This document shows, one piece after another, positions 1 to 10,998 of a stretch of 64,000 nt of DNA. The notes below the pieces were generated by a model that did no database searches, was not told the origin of the DNA, and worked only from the letters and a program-made list of their open reading frames with translations. The stretch spans positions 15,744,205-15,808,204 of the forward strand of contig NC_067206.1 in NCBI RefSeq assembly GCF_026262505.1. Reading direction: 5' to 3'. The position numbers and the translations under genes were made by a program. Source of the stretch: Trichomonas vaginalis G3. Its lineage: Eukaryota; Parabasalia; Trichomonadida; Trichomonadidae. Numbering within the stretch: the stretch's first letter is position 1; each line of letters begins with the position of its first letter.

Positions 1-8
1 TATCAATT

Positions 9-543
9 CGCAAAGTTGTTCCAAATTCTTCCAAAATGGAAGGACCCGAAACAACTTTGCTTGTTAACGATACAGACGCATTACTTTGCATTGATACTGT
101 GCTGAGTTGTGTAGAAAGTTTGATTAGAGTTGTTTTATTCTGGTATCTCTCATTTTCTGATGAGAGAAATCAAAGCAAAACAACTCTAATGAATTTGTTT
201 TCACTCATTTGTATGTAGGTTTTTAGTTTGATTGGAGCTGCTTCATAATGAGATCTCTCATCAATTGATGAGGGAGATCATAACAAAGCAGCTCTAATGT
301 ATATGCTCGTATTAACCGGGTTGTAATGCGTTGTAACGTCAGCTTGTAGTTCGTTTGGGGCCACTTCACATTGAGATGAGAAGAAATGATTAAAGGACTC
401 TGAAAGGCTTTGGCCGTTGATGTTGTAATCGCATTACTTGGAACTAGCTGGATGCTAAGCTGTGTAGAATGTTCGATTAGAGCTGTTTTAATATGATTTT
501 TCTCATCATAAGATTGGAGGAATCATAGCAAAACAACTCTAAT
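9..543. repeat. Four hairpin units at the window start
   Basis: Four imperfect palindromes lie close together at about 9-60, 123-190, 231-298 and 476-543; the last three are each 68 bp. In the 68-bp units the outer arms begin att(a/g)gag(t/c)tg and end in the matching ctctaat, with a second inner stem around tctctcat/atgaga. Unit 123-190 has an agttgtttt/aaaacaact stem, while 231-298 has agctgctt/aaagcagct, so both arms have changed together. No protein is supported here. The units could be copies of one MITE-like sequence or structured repeats. Confidence 0.7.
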
Positions 544-2040
544 GAGTTTACCATCATCTACTTGTATGTAGATGTTTGGGAAATTGTCTTGTTAATCGAT
601 TTTCGAGATGACTTTCAAATGCTATCATCAAATGACAAACAAGTCTAAGATTTCTCGACAATACATCAAATCATGATGTTTGTAAGTGCGATGAGATTAG
701 AGTTTTTGAAGGAATGACAAGAGAAGTAGGGAAGCTCGGCATTCGCCGAGCAAATTAAAAATTAACGTATGGATTAAATTTTAAGAGGAATTCAATTTTA
801 ATTACGGGTTGTTCAAATATTGATTAATATAAATTTATTAATAAGAATAAACAATTTTTGTTTTTGAATTTATTCAATTTATAGCTTTACATATAGTTTC
901 AAAATTGTACAACTATGATTATTTCAACAAAAAATATCTTACTTTTTCACTTCACTTTCACCCTCACTTTTTCCGTAATTCAAATTTCAACATTATCTAT
1001 TTTAATTCGTTATAGTATTTTTAACATAATTAATCAAATAATAATTGGAAGTTCTGAACTCACTTTTTCCGTAATTCAAAATCAAAAATATGAATAATAT
1101 ATCTATTTATTATATACTAATGCTATTTTCAACTAGAAGTGAGGTACGGTAATCTTCCGGATTCCCGTAACTCAATTTTACGGAAAAAGTGTCGTAAACT
1201 ATTGATGTGGCGGTAAAATCACGGTAATTCACGGAAAGCTATATGTGAAAATTTGAAATTATACAAAATCGAGCGAAACACTTTTAAATAGGTTGTTCTC
1301 GTATTTCAAATACTATTCCCAGATTTATTGTCGTCAGAATATTTCCAAATTTTTGCCGATTTACAAAAAATGATTTACAAAGCATATTTTTTAATCTAAA
1401 AAATTCCTAAAAAAGGAACCGGTGTGCGGAAACCTCGGTAAATTACCGCGGTTCCCGTTGGGACTGCCATATGTATGATCTTAACTGCATAAATCCCCAA
1501 TCGCAATGGCAGTCTCCTGCGATTTACAGAATAAGAGGTATAAATTTGCAACGCGGATCTTGATTGCATGCAGGTCCCCTCCTTGCCAAGCATGATGATT
1601 TGAGCCCATCCCTTTCCAGGGGATGGTTGAATCACATGTCCAGATGTCTTGGTATTCGGATTTGCTCATCATAAACTATTAATGCATTTCGGAGAAGTAC
1701 CTGTGATGCGGCGCATATCAGAAGTTTCTTCCAATCTAAACAGAAACTTCTATTACGAAGGCACAAATACATTCCAAGAGATGAAAACACTGCTTTTTAA
1801 AATCAAAAAACTAACTTTTGAAATTAATGGAGTAAATGACAAAGAACATTTTATTAATTCGTGTGTATTCCATATACAAAGATAATAATCATACATGAAT
1901 AATATACGGTGACTACTCAAGCAGATAATTCCTTACAATAGTAATTTAATACCAAGCTTATGAAGGTATATTGAGATAAAGTAAAATATCTACAAAATTT
2001 CGGACCAATTCGCTGTCAGATTTTAATTTTTTTGGACTTT
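544..2040. other. No supported gene; A+T-rich spacer
   Basis: Only short chance reading frames are seen. The motif tcactttttccgtaattca occurs at about 963 and 1061, and its inverse (ttacggaaaaagtg) at about 1180, so a small degraded inverted-repeat element may lie at 960-1195. Nothing else was recognised. Confidence 0.4.
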
Positions 2041-2394
2041 TTGGCATCTTTCTTACAAGGTATTAACGATGGGTCAGGGCCGTCCAGCTGAGAAGACACA
2101 TATAACAGGAGTCTGCACGATATTCGCAGATGGCTCTACAATGAGGCCTTTATTCATCATGCCAAGGAAAAAGAAGCTGGATGAAGAACAAGAAGGCATT
2201 GACGCCTTTTTCTCGATGACAGAACCTGGTTGGATGAATAAGAATACATTTATTGTATATTGTATACTTTTCATTACCGAGATTCAGTCAAGGAGGGTCC
2301 AGATGAGCGATTGTGATGTCAATGTCCCTTTCCTTCTGATCGTTGATGGACATTCTTCACATTTGTCGTATCTGGCCCTCCGTCGCCTAGGATG
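2041..2394 (+). pseudogene. Pogo-like (DDE_1) transposase fragment
   Basis: The reading frame from 2069 has the layout of the middle of a pogo-type DDE_1 transposase: THITGVCTIFADGS, a PLFIMPRKK segment, GWMNKNTF, and LLIVDGHSSH, which holds the second catalytic aspartate. The family is normally 400 residues or more; only about 108 remain. Both the N-terminal DNA-binding part and the segment with the third acidic residue are missing. The frame runs directly into a mariner fragment of opposite orientation at about 2395, so this is a truncated copy cut by another event. Plain DNA-transposon relic. Confidence 0.75.
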
Positions 2395-2395
2395 A

Positions 2396-2660
2396 TGCAA
2401 CAATTTCAATTCTAATTCTTCAATTTTATGCAAAGTTTGTTTCGAAACGTGACAGGGAGCATTGTCGAAATGCAAAAAAGTTCCTTTTAATTTATTTATT
2501 GGCCGATATGGTGTTACGGCTTCTTCCAGTTTCTGAAAAACTCCCAATTTTGCAGTTATTGCTTGATATCTGCTGATACCAGAATGGTATTAGTGGAAAA
2601 ATTCTTTTGGATAGCGGCAACCTTGATTTTAATTGCTGGTTGAAGATATTTATCAAAGGA
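2396..2660 (-). pseudogene. Mariner-family transposase fragment
   Basis: On the minus strand the frame contains LHFDNAPCHVSKQTL followed by LELKLLHHP, the classic second catalytic aspartate block of mariner transposases and the start of the block before the third. The protein should continue into the PYSPDLAP-type block, but the sequence changes abruptly at about 2395, where the pogo-like fragment of the opposite strand begins. The third catalytic aspartate is therefore lost. Upstream the frame becomes unreadable above about 2550. Known Trichomonas mariners belong to the Tvmar1 family; whether this piece does would need a comparison. Confidence 0.7.
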
Positions 2661-2883
2661 TTCCATTAATTGTGGTTTTAGTTTTTGAGATGATATTCAA
2701 ATTTTTTGAATTAAAAATAATCATACACTACAAAATTTTTGCCTAATTTTATAATATATAGATAATTAAAATTTTGCATAATCCGAATTTGAGAGAAGCT
2801 CAAATTCGGATTTTGCAAAATTTTGAATTTGATGCAATTATTAAATATATATATATAAATAATTGAAAAAACTCTAAGAATAT

Positions 2884-3382
2884 TTGGCCATGAGCGATTT
2901 CCCAAAGTATGTGTACCAACAAATACCGGAGGCTTATTCATTAGAGTCTAAGAACTCAATAAACAAAAAAGAAAAGGAATATGACGAAATTTTAAAAAAT
3001 GATCCAATTGAAGATCCAATTAATCATTCAATTAAATATCAAACAATATCTAAAAAACATTCAGAAATGCTTTAAAATTCCGAAATATCTCTCCACGAAA
3101 AGCAAAAAAGGTCCGAAAAAAATTAAAATGATTGAGGTTGTTTTGCCCTCCCTTGAGAAGCAACTACCTGAACCAATCGCCAGTAATGAAATTGTAGATA
3201 ATGCAATTCAGCATTGGGTACAAAATTACAACAATATCCCACATTTCGATCTTCCATTAAAGCCTGGAACAAGTGGCCACTACACTCCTCAAGAAATGTA
3301 TGACTTGGGACCAGCTTACCGAAAGTTTCACCAGCAAATGTTTAAATTTGCAGAAACAACGAATAGGTTGAGATCCCATTGA
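2884..3382 (+). pseudogene. Integrase-type transposase C-terminal piece
   Basis: The second half reads HWVQNYNNIPHFDLP and HYTPQEMYDLG, the pattern after the catalytic core of rve-type integrases, where a tryptophan and a YN..PH motif precede a tP.eM motif. The same pattern is in the integrase-type gene ending at 20454 (WVEYYNAKPHLALP, HYSPSEMW). It is a broken, truncated fossil of an integrase-type element. The catalytic core is not recognisable upstream. Confidence 0.55.
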
Positions 3383-3904
3383 TCAAGGAAGGCCAACAAT
3401 ATAAGAATAAAGATTAAATTTATACTTATTTTTTTAAAATTATTTGAAATTAAACCAAGTTTTTTACTTGTCAGCGAATGATTTGCTGGCTTTGAGGTAC
3501 TTATTATAACTTTGTACCAAGGCAAAAGTCAATTTTTGTTATAAAAAACCTATTTTTTAGTTCGGGATTTTTGGAAGTTTTTTTTGGATTTTTGGAAAAT
3601 TCTTGAAAAAATCCCCAGATTTGCATGCCTATTACTGTATAAAAATTTTAGCAAAATAACATCGAACTAATAATTTTATAATTTATCGAACCATAAAATG
3701 GCAACTTATATGATCAAAAAGATTGTAAAGTGTGTTAAATACTTGAATATTTATAAATTGGTCGCCAAAATACACAACAAATGGAGAAAAAGTAAAAAAA
3801 GGTTAAATTCTTTTGCATTCAAAATTGGCAGGCCGTTTTTTGCACTTTTAAGGTTCTTTTATAAAATATTCTTGGATCCTTTTGATTGCTTTGATTCCGA
3901 AATT
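3383..3904. other. No supported gene
   Basis: A+T-rich sequence with only short lysine/phenylalanine-rich chance frames. No repeat or RNA gene was recognised. Confidence 0.4.
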
Positions 3905-4333
3905 TTACTTTTCTTCCCTATCTTTGTTGCAAAGTACAGCTTCCATAATCTTGTCCGAAAGATATTTTCCAGCTAACAAATCCTCACAGATCGGTTTTTC
4001 ATAGTCATCGGGATATTCCGTTAATCTGAAATCAACAATATATGGGCACAATTTAGATAAATCAGTTTGATCATCAATTTTGGAAGATGTTTCTAAGACA
4101 AAGCCAACATTTCCACCGATAAAATCAGTCACATGCAAAATACGTCCTAAAATGTCAAGCTCTGTGAGACCTATGTAATTTTCAGCATCTTCTGTTACTG
4201 GTTGTCTAAATTTCAATATTATAGGATTTTCCATAATTGATCTAAGTTCTATAAAAATTTGCTGGCCTTTTGTTAAGGATGGGCTCTCAAATGTAGGACC
4301 CAAAAAATGAGATGCAACTTTACGAATAAGCAT
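3905..4333 (-). pseudogene. Unknown protein fragment, possibly F5/8-type C-like
   Basis: A 142-residue frame with balanced amino-acid use, unlike the surrounding noise. The stretch IILKFRQPVTEDAENYIGLTE followed by LDILGRI resembles the end of the discoidin (F5/8 type C) domain common in Trichomonas proteins, where 'yirfrqtg..nyl.ls.iEffG' is usual. This is a weak, by-eye match. Upstream of the first methionine a second frame (KTIYELSALKEYIWDAY) also looks coding, so the gene is probably a 5'-truncated or frame-shifted copy. No clear initiator element precedes the ATG. Confidence 0.4.
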
Positions 4334-5228
4334 CCCAGATGTATTCTTTTAATGCAGATAATTCATAAATTGTCTTAAGTTTTATTTAATATGTTTGCTT
4401 GTAATTTAAGTACTTAGTAAACCTTTGTGACTTGAGATATATGATATCATTGATATTTTTTTATAAAAATATGCATGCTTTCAGTAACACAATCAAGAAT
4501 GAATTGAACATTCTAATTGTTACATTCAATAATAACGCATTATTAATATGTTATAATATGTATTAAAATTGATGGGGCACAAATATGACCAACAAAATAG
4601 ATGTAAAAAGTTCACAATTTTGAGTTTCGCTCGAAATTCTTAACTTTTTTGCATGATTTTGAGCGAAGCTCATAATTAAGCATTTTTCCCCTTAACTTTA
4701 TAAAAATATTTCAAAACTCTAACCGTTTTTAAAAATTTGGACCATGCACTTCTCGAAGTCTCCTTTTAGACTTCATTTTTCCGTTCCTTTTTTTCAAGGT
4801 CACCTATTCCTTGGATCCCCATAATATTATTACGCTAAATTCGACCGAGTTCTCTCTATATTTCCCCAAATTTTATGGGTTAGAATGGGTGAGGCGTCAC
4901 AATGTAAACCATTCAATTTTCTGAGTTTTATTTGCGTCACAAGGGAGAATTCAGACACCAGGCGTCATAGTTTACAAAACGATTATAAGTGTCAAAAATA
5001 TATCCTATTGAATTTCAATGAGGGAATTCTTAGTCGCATCAACTATGTATCAATCCGCGCAAATTGTCACTTTTTCGGGAATCATTTCCGTACGTGATAA
5101 TCAAATTGATTTTGAAAATATTTCTCAAGCATCGTACCATGATCGGTAATTTTAAAGCATTCCATGAAGTCAGTATCTGTTACTGGATGGGATGGAGGAA
5201 AATCTTTGATTTTCAGATAACATTATGG
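4334..5228. other. No supported gene
   Basis: A+T-rich spacer. The stretch at 4600-4680 contains two near-inverse copies of 'tgagcgaa(g)ctcaaaatt'-type sequence. No coding frame with recognisable content. Confidence 0.35.
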
Positions 5229-5460
5229 TTAAATTTCGGACTTTTCAAGAATGAGATCATTCTTATCGTAATGACCTGGATGAATTATGATTTTTCCTAA
5301 AAGGTTTTCGAATTTACTCAAGATATAATTTTTATATGATTCAGAAATTTCAGATTTGACATTGCGAGTAACGTGCTGATAGTTAATTATTGCCTTTAAT
5401 GAATCGGACTGAACGTCAGCCAAAATTGAAATCGCTTTTTCGATTTTTGGATGTTTTCAT
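5229..5460 (-). pseudogene. MULE transposase remnant related to MULE C
   Basis: On the minus strand a frame reading KHPKIEKAISILADVQ, then AIINYQHVTRNVK and SYKNYILSKFE aligns by eye with residues about 455-510 of the intact MULE transposase at 46579-48831 (LKHPNIYEAIKK, AIKNNQKIERHIK, SYKNYILDCFQ). It covers only the segment after the catalytic core. The frame stops about 40 residues after SYKNYIL, and no further homology was seen, so this is a short relic of a related, older MULE. Confidence 0.7.
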
Positions 5461-6071
5461 CAGAAAATTTTTAAGATGAACATTAACCAGAACTTGTTTA
5501 TATGTTAAATTGTTGTATAAATAAAAAATAGCTTGTTACAACCAAAATATATCAATTTTATCTTTAAGTGTCGGCACTACTCGTAAGGTCACTTCACCTT
5601 GATAGTGAATTTATGTTTTATTAATAATTATATATTTTAAATTGGTAAATAAAAATATTATTTTAATTTTTAAGAGTGGTATAGTAAGTAATAAATGTTC
5701 ATTTTCTCTACATACCTTTAACTATTACCAAAATGCACAAGGGCAATGTTATTGGATAATAATATTTTATTAATTCTAATTGTCTTACTATCGAACTTTT
5801 TAAAAAATTGAAAAAATAATATTTTTAAGATATCTTACTCCTTATGACAATAAACGAAAACGAATACGAAGAACACCATTAAAAGTAATTCATTATACAT
5901 TTAAGAAACTACCCTTTGCTGATAATTGCTTTATGATATGAAATTTACAAAAAAAGTTTTTAGATTCTTTAAAGGATTATAATTACACAAAGAACAAAGA
6001 TAATGATAATATATGATAAATTGTTTATTTTCAAATTTTTCAGAAAATGTTAATAATTTGGAACTCAAAAT
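5461..6071. other. No supported gene
   Basis: A+T-rich spacer between two transposase relics. An imperfect inverted pair (taataatatttta at about 5617 and 5757) may be a small MITE end, but this is not firm. Confidence 0.3.
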
Positions 6072-7356
6072 TCAATCTGTAGCATTAGAATCATCGGATT
6101 CAGATGTAGAGGTAGCGGGTTCTTCGAATTCACCATCATCCAGGTCTTCTTCCTCGTCGTCTTCAGATGCAATTAACTCAGCAAAGTCGGTATTGGAAAT
6201 CGCCCATGCTGATTTGATGGTTCTCTTATTGAGTCTTCTCCAACTGCGCATAAAAATGTCAGCAGCTTCAGCTTTTGTAAATGAAATTACATCTTCAAAC
6301 ATCAAATCAGCACAGATTGCTTGTCCAATGTTTTTTAGTGCACCAAATACCCTACGATCCAAGGGTTGGTAATCATCAGTGGCCCTCGTTGGTACAAAAA
6401 TTAAATCTATGTCATGCTGAAGAGCAAAGTTGACGGCGCCATCAGATATGTGAGATGTATAGCGATCCACAACGAGAGCAAGAGGACGATGCTCTGTCCA
6501 TCTCAAAAGCTGCGTCATATAAAAAAATCATTCCTGCAGTGTCGGTATTTCCACCTGCGGAATGGAAAACTTCATATTGATCTGTTGACTCCATGTCAGC
6601 AAATTGTTGGTGGCATCGTGCTGTCTTGCCCTTTGCAAGAAAGATTGGCGGAAACTTCTTGCCATCTGCATTTATCGTGCAGATTACTGAGAATTTCTGC
6701 TTGTAGTCTTGGAGGAGATGCGCCTCTACATCTTCAGCACCACGTTCGGCAAGAACATCTCCCCTACGGAATACAAAGTTCCAGGACGTCTCGTCCATAT
6801 TGAAAATGGCATCGAGTTCGTATTCAACAATGATTCTGTTGATATGCTGGATGTATTCTTGAACTTCTTGAGGATCGACCTGTGATCTTCTTTTTAAATG
6901 AATAACTCTAAAAGAAAGATTATTCTGATCGCAGAAGTTTGTCAGAAAATGCCAAGAAAAGAAGTTGTGAGTTACACCTGCTCGATTTTCTGGGTCTAAT
7001 TCTTTCCAACAATTAAAAATTATTGTTTTCAGGTGTTTTCTTCTGACGGCATGACCGGGAATGATATATTATTCTCTTAGATATTCGGCAATATTGGCTT
7101 CCTCATCATCGGTGAAGTGTCTCTGACCCTGACCTAAGGTGGTACCAGGACGGTAGTCGTTATTGAGAAGCCACTTTTTATACCAATATGATACAACGTA
7201 AACAGGTACGTTTGTGTGTCTAGACACATATGCGAAGCATACAACTTCCGGGTTAGTTGTTTCAAAATATTGAAATATTTCATGAAGAACCGTAATGTTT
7301 CTCCAATATTGAATCCGCCTTCTCCTCATCTGGAATTGACAATGAAACTCGAACAT
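6072..7356 (-). pseudogene. Pogo-like (DDE_1) transposase, decayed
   Basis: The minus strand holds an almost complete pogo/Tc5-type transposase. The N-terminal part (7069-7356) looks like the helix-turn-helix region (YVVSYWYKKWLLNNDYRP). The catalytic region contains NMDETSWNFVFRRG (first aspartate), LALVVDRYTSHISDGAV (second aspartate) and FVPTRATDDYQPLDRRVFGALK, the usual end block. The C-terminus is acidic (EDDEEEDLDDGEFEE). There is an in-frame stop near 7075 and a frameshift near 6510-6530 at a run of A/T. About 430 codons in all, close to family length. Terminal repeats were not identified. Confidence 0.8.
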
Positions 7357-7399
7357 AAGCTCGACTACAAAATGGTTGGGCCAACGGTGAGAATTTGAA

Positions 7400-7890
7400 T
7401 TAAAAATGTAAAATAAAAATTAAAAAAACGCTTCAAAAATATATTGAACCAATGACCTTTGGAAATATATTCCATCTTATACTGGTATACTATATGTGGA
7501 TATTATTCTTCAGCAAAAAATAAAATATAAATTTTTATTGGTGTAATCCCCTTTATTTTCATAACCTATATCCTTCGGGAATTCAGGGTACTTAGTATTT
7601 AAGGAGGAAAGGCTGAATTTGTGGTAGAATATAAGATCTTTTTTTAAAAAAATAAGATTACAAGGATTTCTTTATTACCAATACAATTTCATAGTCATAG
7701 AAAGCTTAAGTGCTTGTTTTTGGGTATCTTGTCCAAAATAATGATAATTTTTTCAAATCCTTAGATTTCAAGGAAACCATTTTGTATCTGTAGAAAACTC
7801 CTGTATGTAATTATAACCGATATAGTTCTAAATGTTTATTTTCACAAGATAAAAATTTATTTGAAATTAATCTGATTAGAGACATTATAT
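7400..7890. other. No supported gene
   Basis: A+T-rich spacer between two transposase pseudogenes; nothing recognised. Confidence 0.35.
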
Positions 7891-7947
7891 TTGGATAGGA
7901 TTGGATTTTGGAGCTTCATCATCGGAATAATATTCAGAATAAGATTC

Positions 7948-9015
7948 CTAATCAGAAAGGTAATGACCATGCCCGTAATCTTCTTTGCCTTTGCCCTTTA
8001 CTATTTTCTTGCGCTTTCTTCTTCGTATTGCTCTCTTTTTGCGATATTCTTCAGATTTTTCATAAGAATTGCGAGTAAATTTTTGTTTTTGCTGTTCTAA
8101 TAAGGAATTTATTATTTCCCTATGTAAATGGTTAATTTTTGCCGCTTGCATTACTCCTAAAATGCCTTCTAATCCTTCATTAGTTTCGATTGCAGCGAAG
8201 TTAACTTTTTTGTGGCCATTGAAACTGATCGTTGATTGTATGATTCGTTTATATTTGTGCGTAAGTTCATATTAATTTTTTTCATATTAGATTATGATTC
8301 TTTCAAGAACTTTAGTAAGGCTTGGCAAGCTTCTTCGTTTTCAACCCCTTGCTGCCATATTTTGTGATTTTTTTTGATAATGATGCATGCATAATTCATT
8401 ATGCTGACCAATTAAACGGTTCAAAGCGTTTTGCCAATGTAAATATTTTTGTTCCCTTGTTATAGATTTGTCGCCAATCAAATATTTGTAAAAACTATGC
8501 AATCTGTTTTTAATTCCATAAAAAATTCTGCCAGCTACATCTCCATAACCTTTAGTAATAGGTTTGTTCCAATATACATCGAATCCTTTCTTACAGTGAC
8601 CAGGATCAAGATTTTCTCTTACATTTGGAAAAACATCTTTTACTACAGTTTTAGATTTGTTGTCTCGATCATGAACATAATCTGTAACATATTCTGGAGG
8701 TATAATACTGCATAATTTTGTTAGCGCATTTCTGGCTACAAATGTTTCCATATTTGTAGATGCCCCAGTAAAATTTCCATTTTAATCGGGGCGACACCTT
8801 ATTGTTATAAACTTGGCAACTATTTTTTTACCTGGACCAAAAACCACAAATTCACATTCATCGGGGTTACGAGCGTGAGAATAACGAGCATCAAAAGAAA
8901 ATGCAGAATCTGGTCCCATCTTGAGAGCCCATTTCATCATTGAAGCTTCTGCATGTTCATTATCTATTTGAAGTATTCTTATATACGAAAAAAAGAGATT
9001 TGACAGAATGTCAAA
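7948..9015 (-). pseudogene. Kolobok-like DNA transposase, decayed
   Basis: Three minus-strand frames look like parts of one transposase. The first (8782 to about 9015) has FSFDARYSHARNPDECEFVV and a GKKIVA segment; the second (8341-8751) has YVHDRDNKSKTVV and ENLDPGHCKKGFDVYW; the third (7948-8250) ends in a basic tail (EYRKKRAIRRRKRKK). The order 'gDaRyds...kI', 'HDrd', 'lDpgH..K' resembles Kolobok-superfamily transposases, which are known from T. vaginalis. At least two frame changes break it. The superfamily call is by pattern only; another D-D-E family is possible. Confidence 0.5.
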
Positions 9016-9258
9016 TCTCCTCAAAAAGTGACAGTTTACATGGCAAACAATTGCGAGCAATTTTTAGCCATTTTGGCTGAGAACTAGGGTCTGCGAGGTA
9101 CATAGATAGAATCAGTACCTCGCAGACTCTAGTTCTCTATATGGCGCCGAGAAATTTTCGTGAAATGTGACGACATTTCACCAAAATTTTCTCGACGCCA
9201 TAGGATGAATTGGAGGGTGTGAGATACTATTACATATAATAGTACTAACACCCTCCAA
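8995..9258. repeat. Hairpin chain, locus A
   Basis: A small palindrome at 8995-9019 (gagatttgaca/tgtcaaatctc) is followed by three long hairpins in a row: arm i at 9079-9137, arm ii at 9141-9201 and arm iii at 9210-9258. Stems are about 20-25 bp with short loops. Arm i carries gcgaggtac/gtacctcgc, arm ii gccgagaaattttcg and its partner, arm iii ggagggtgt with a slightly mispaired partner ending ccctcc. Order and content match the chains at 9942-10251 and 22569-22818. No protein is encoded. Confidence 0.8.
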
Positions 9259-9704
9259 AACCTCGAAAATCTCAAAATTTCCTGCAATTATCATCAACTT
9301 TGCATAGCACAATCGGCCAAAAATTCATTCAATTGTCCTTCTTCTCAATATTTCTTAACTCTTTCGATTTCTTTCAAAATATCTTTCAATAATCTTTCAA
9401 TGATAAATATTATACAAAAACGATTAGTATGAAACTTTTTTGCATTTTAAAAATATTTTATATTTCTGTTTTATTTCAATTTTTATATTTTTATTTTCCT
9501 TTTTTTAGATGAAACTTATTTGTTTACCAATATTCCTTATTTTATAAAATTTTTCAATTGAATACTACAATAATTTTATCTCTCCTTTATTAAATTTTCG
9601 ATTTTTATGTTAATTCTAATTCTTTGCACTATTTCTTGTCTAAATCTTCTAAAATTTTTATTTTAATTTAATTTGACACATAATCATCCTTTTAATTTTC
9701 GATT
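9259..9704. other. No supported gene
   Basis: A+T-rich spacer between hairpin-chain locus A and the next element. It ends with the 16-bp sequence caaatccttatcctct (9705-9720), repeated at 11440. Confidence 0.4.
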
Positions 9705-9941
9705 CAAATCCTTATCCTCTGTAATGCATGAAAATTTCGGTTCACTTCATTTTTGACACTTTACATATCGGATGTATTATCTAAGAATTATATTATAAAA
9801 TAATAATTTTGTGTTTTATAAGTTTATTTGTATAAATTGATTCAAAAAAATGGAAAGACAAGAAGTGGATCTGCAAAATGAAAATCAGATTTATAGTTTT
9901 AGAGAGTTACATACATGAAATATGAAAATTGAACTTTGTAT

Positions 9942-10251
9942 AAGGAATTGTTGGCTATGATGTACTGATCATGAATCAGTACATCATAGCCAACAATTCC
10001 TTCGCAAACAGCGGGAAACTTTGTCTGAATAGTTTAACATTCAGACAAAGTTTCCCGCTGTCAGAGAGGGAATGGAAGGGTAAGAGGTATATATTCATAA
10101 TGTATACCTCTTACCCTTTCATTCCCTCGAGAAAGTTCAAAAACTTGGGTGCATCAGTTCTGATTGCACCCAAGTTTTTGAACTTTGTATAAGGAATTGT
10201 TGGCTATGATGTACTGATCATGAATCAGTACATCATAGCCAACAATTCCTT
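9942..10251. repeat. Hairpin chain, locus B (forward copy)
   Basis: Five hairpins in tandem: arm i 9942-10002 (aaggaattgttggctatg), arm ii 10009-10060 (cagcgggaaactttgtctg), arm iii 10066-10128 (agggtaagaggtata), arm iv 10132-10186 (aaagttcaaaaacttgggtg) and a second arm i at 10191-10251. Stems are nearly perfect over 22-30 bp with loops of a few bases. The frame that appears open across 9971-10192 is a by-product of the repeats. Confidence 0.85.
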
Positions 10252-10627
10252 CCCAAACAACCCGAAATTTGTCTGATTCCACACTAATTTTATTAATTTG
10301 TTGTGCATGAAAATTCGGTTCACTTCACTTCTGACAAAAGTGACAAGTTTACATGGCAAAAATAGTTTACATGGCAAAAATATATAGGGTATTTTTTTTT
10401 AAAAAGTAGTTATCTTTATATATAAAAATAAAACTTTTGATATATTTGAGTAAATGATTTATTAATTTATTTATTTATTTTTTTTAAATCAAATCATATA
10501 AATATATATATATAATAGTGAAATAGAACAAGAGATAATTATTGATGATTAAATTGTAGATGAGGATAAAAGTTTAGATAAATTAATAAAATTAGTGTGG
10601 AATCAGACAAATTTCGGGTTGTTTGGG

Positions 10628-10998
10628 AAGGAATTGTTGGCTATGATGTACTGATTCATGATCAGTACATCATAGCCAACAATTCCTTATACAAAGTTCA
10701 AAAACTTGGGTGCAATCAGAACTGATTGCACCCAAGTTTTTGAACTTTCTCGAGGGAATGAAAGGGTAAGAGGTATACATTATGAATATATACCTCTTAC
10801 CCTTCCATTCCCTCTCTGACAGCGGGAAACTTTGTCTGAATGTTAAACTATTCAGACAAAGTTTCCCGCTGTTTGCGAAGGAATTGTTGGCTATGATGTA
10901 CTGATTCATGATCAGTACATCATAGCCAACAATTCCTTATACAAAGTTCAAAAACTTGGGTGCAATCAGAACTGATTGCACCCAAGTTTTTGAACTTT
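10628..10998. repeat. Hairpin chain, locus B (inverted copy)
   Basis: The reverse complement of 9942-10251 plus a further arm iv: order i, iv, iii, ii, i, iv. It is almost identical to the forward copy, which implies a recent inverted duplication or continuing exchange between the copies. The two sets are separated by 10252-10627, whose sequence is in turn inverted at 11030-11440. Confidence 0.85.

Noticed and set aside
915-1097. 60-codon frame
   Set aside because: Isoleucine/threonine-rich low-complexity translation of A+T-rich sequence that includes a DNA repeat (tcactttttccgtaattca).
1396-1885. Overlapping short frames on both strands
   Set aside because: No domain, no start signal and mutual overlap; treated as noise.
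9971-10909. Identical 60-residue frames on plus (9971-10192) and minus (10670-10909) strands
   Set aside because: They are the inverted duplication of the hairpin chain read through; every arm is palindromic.
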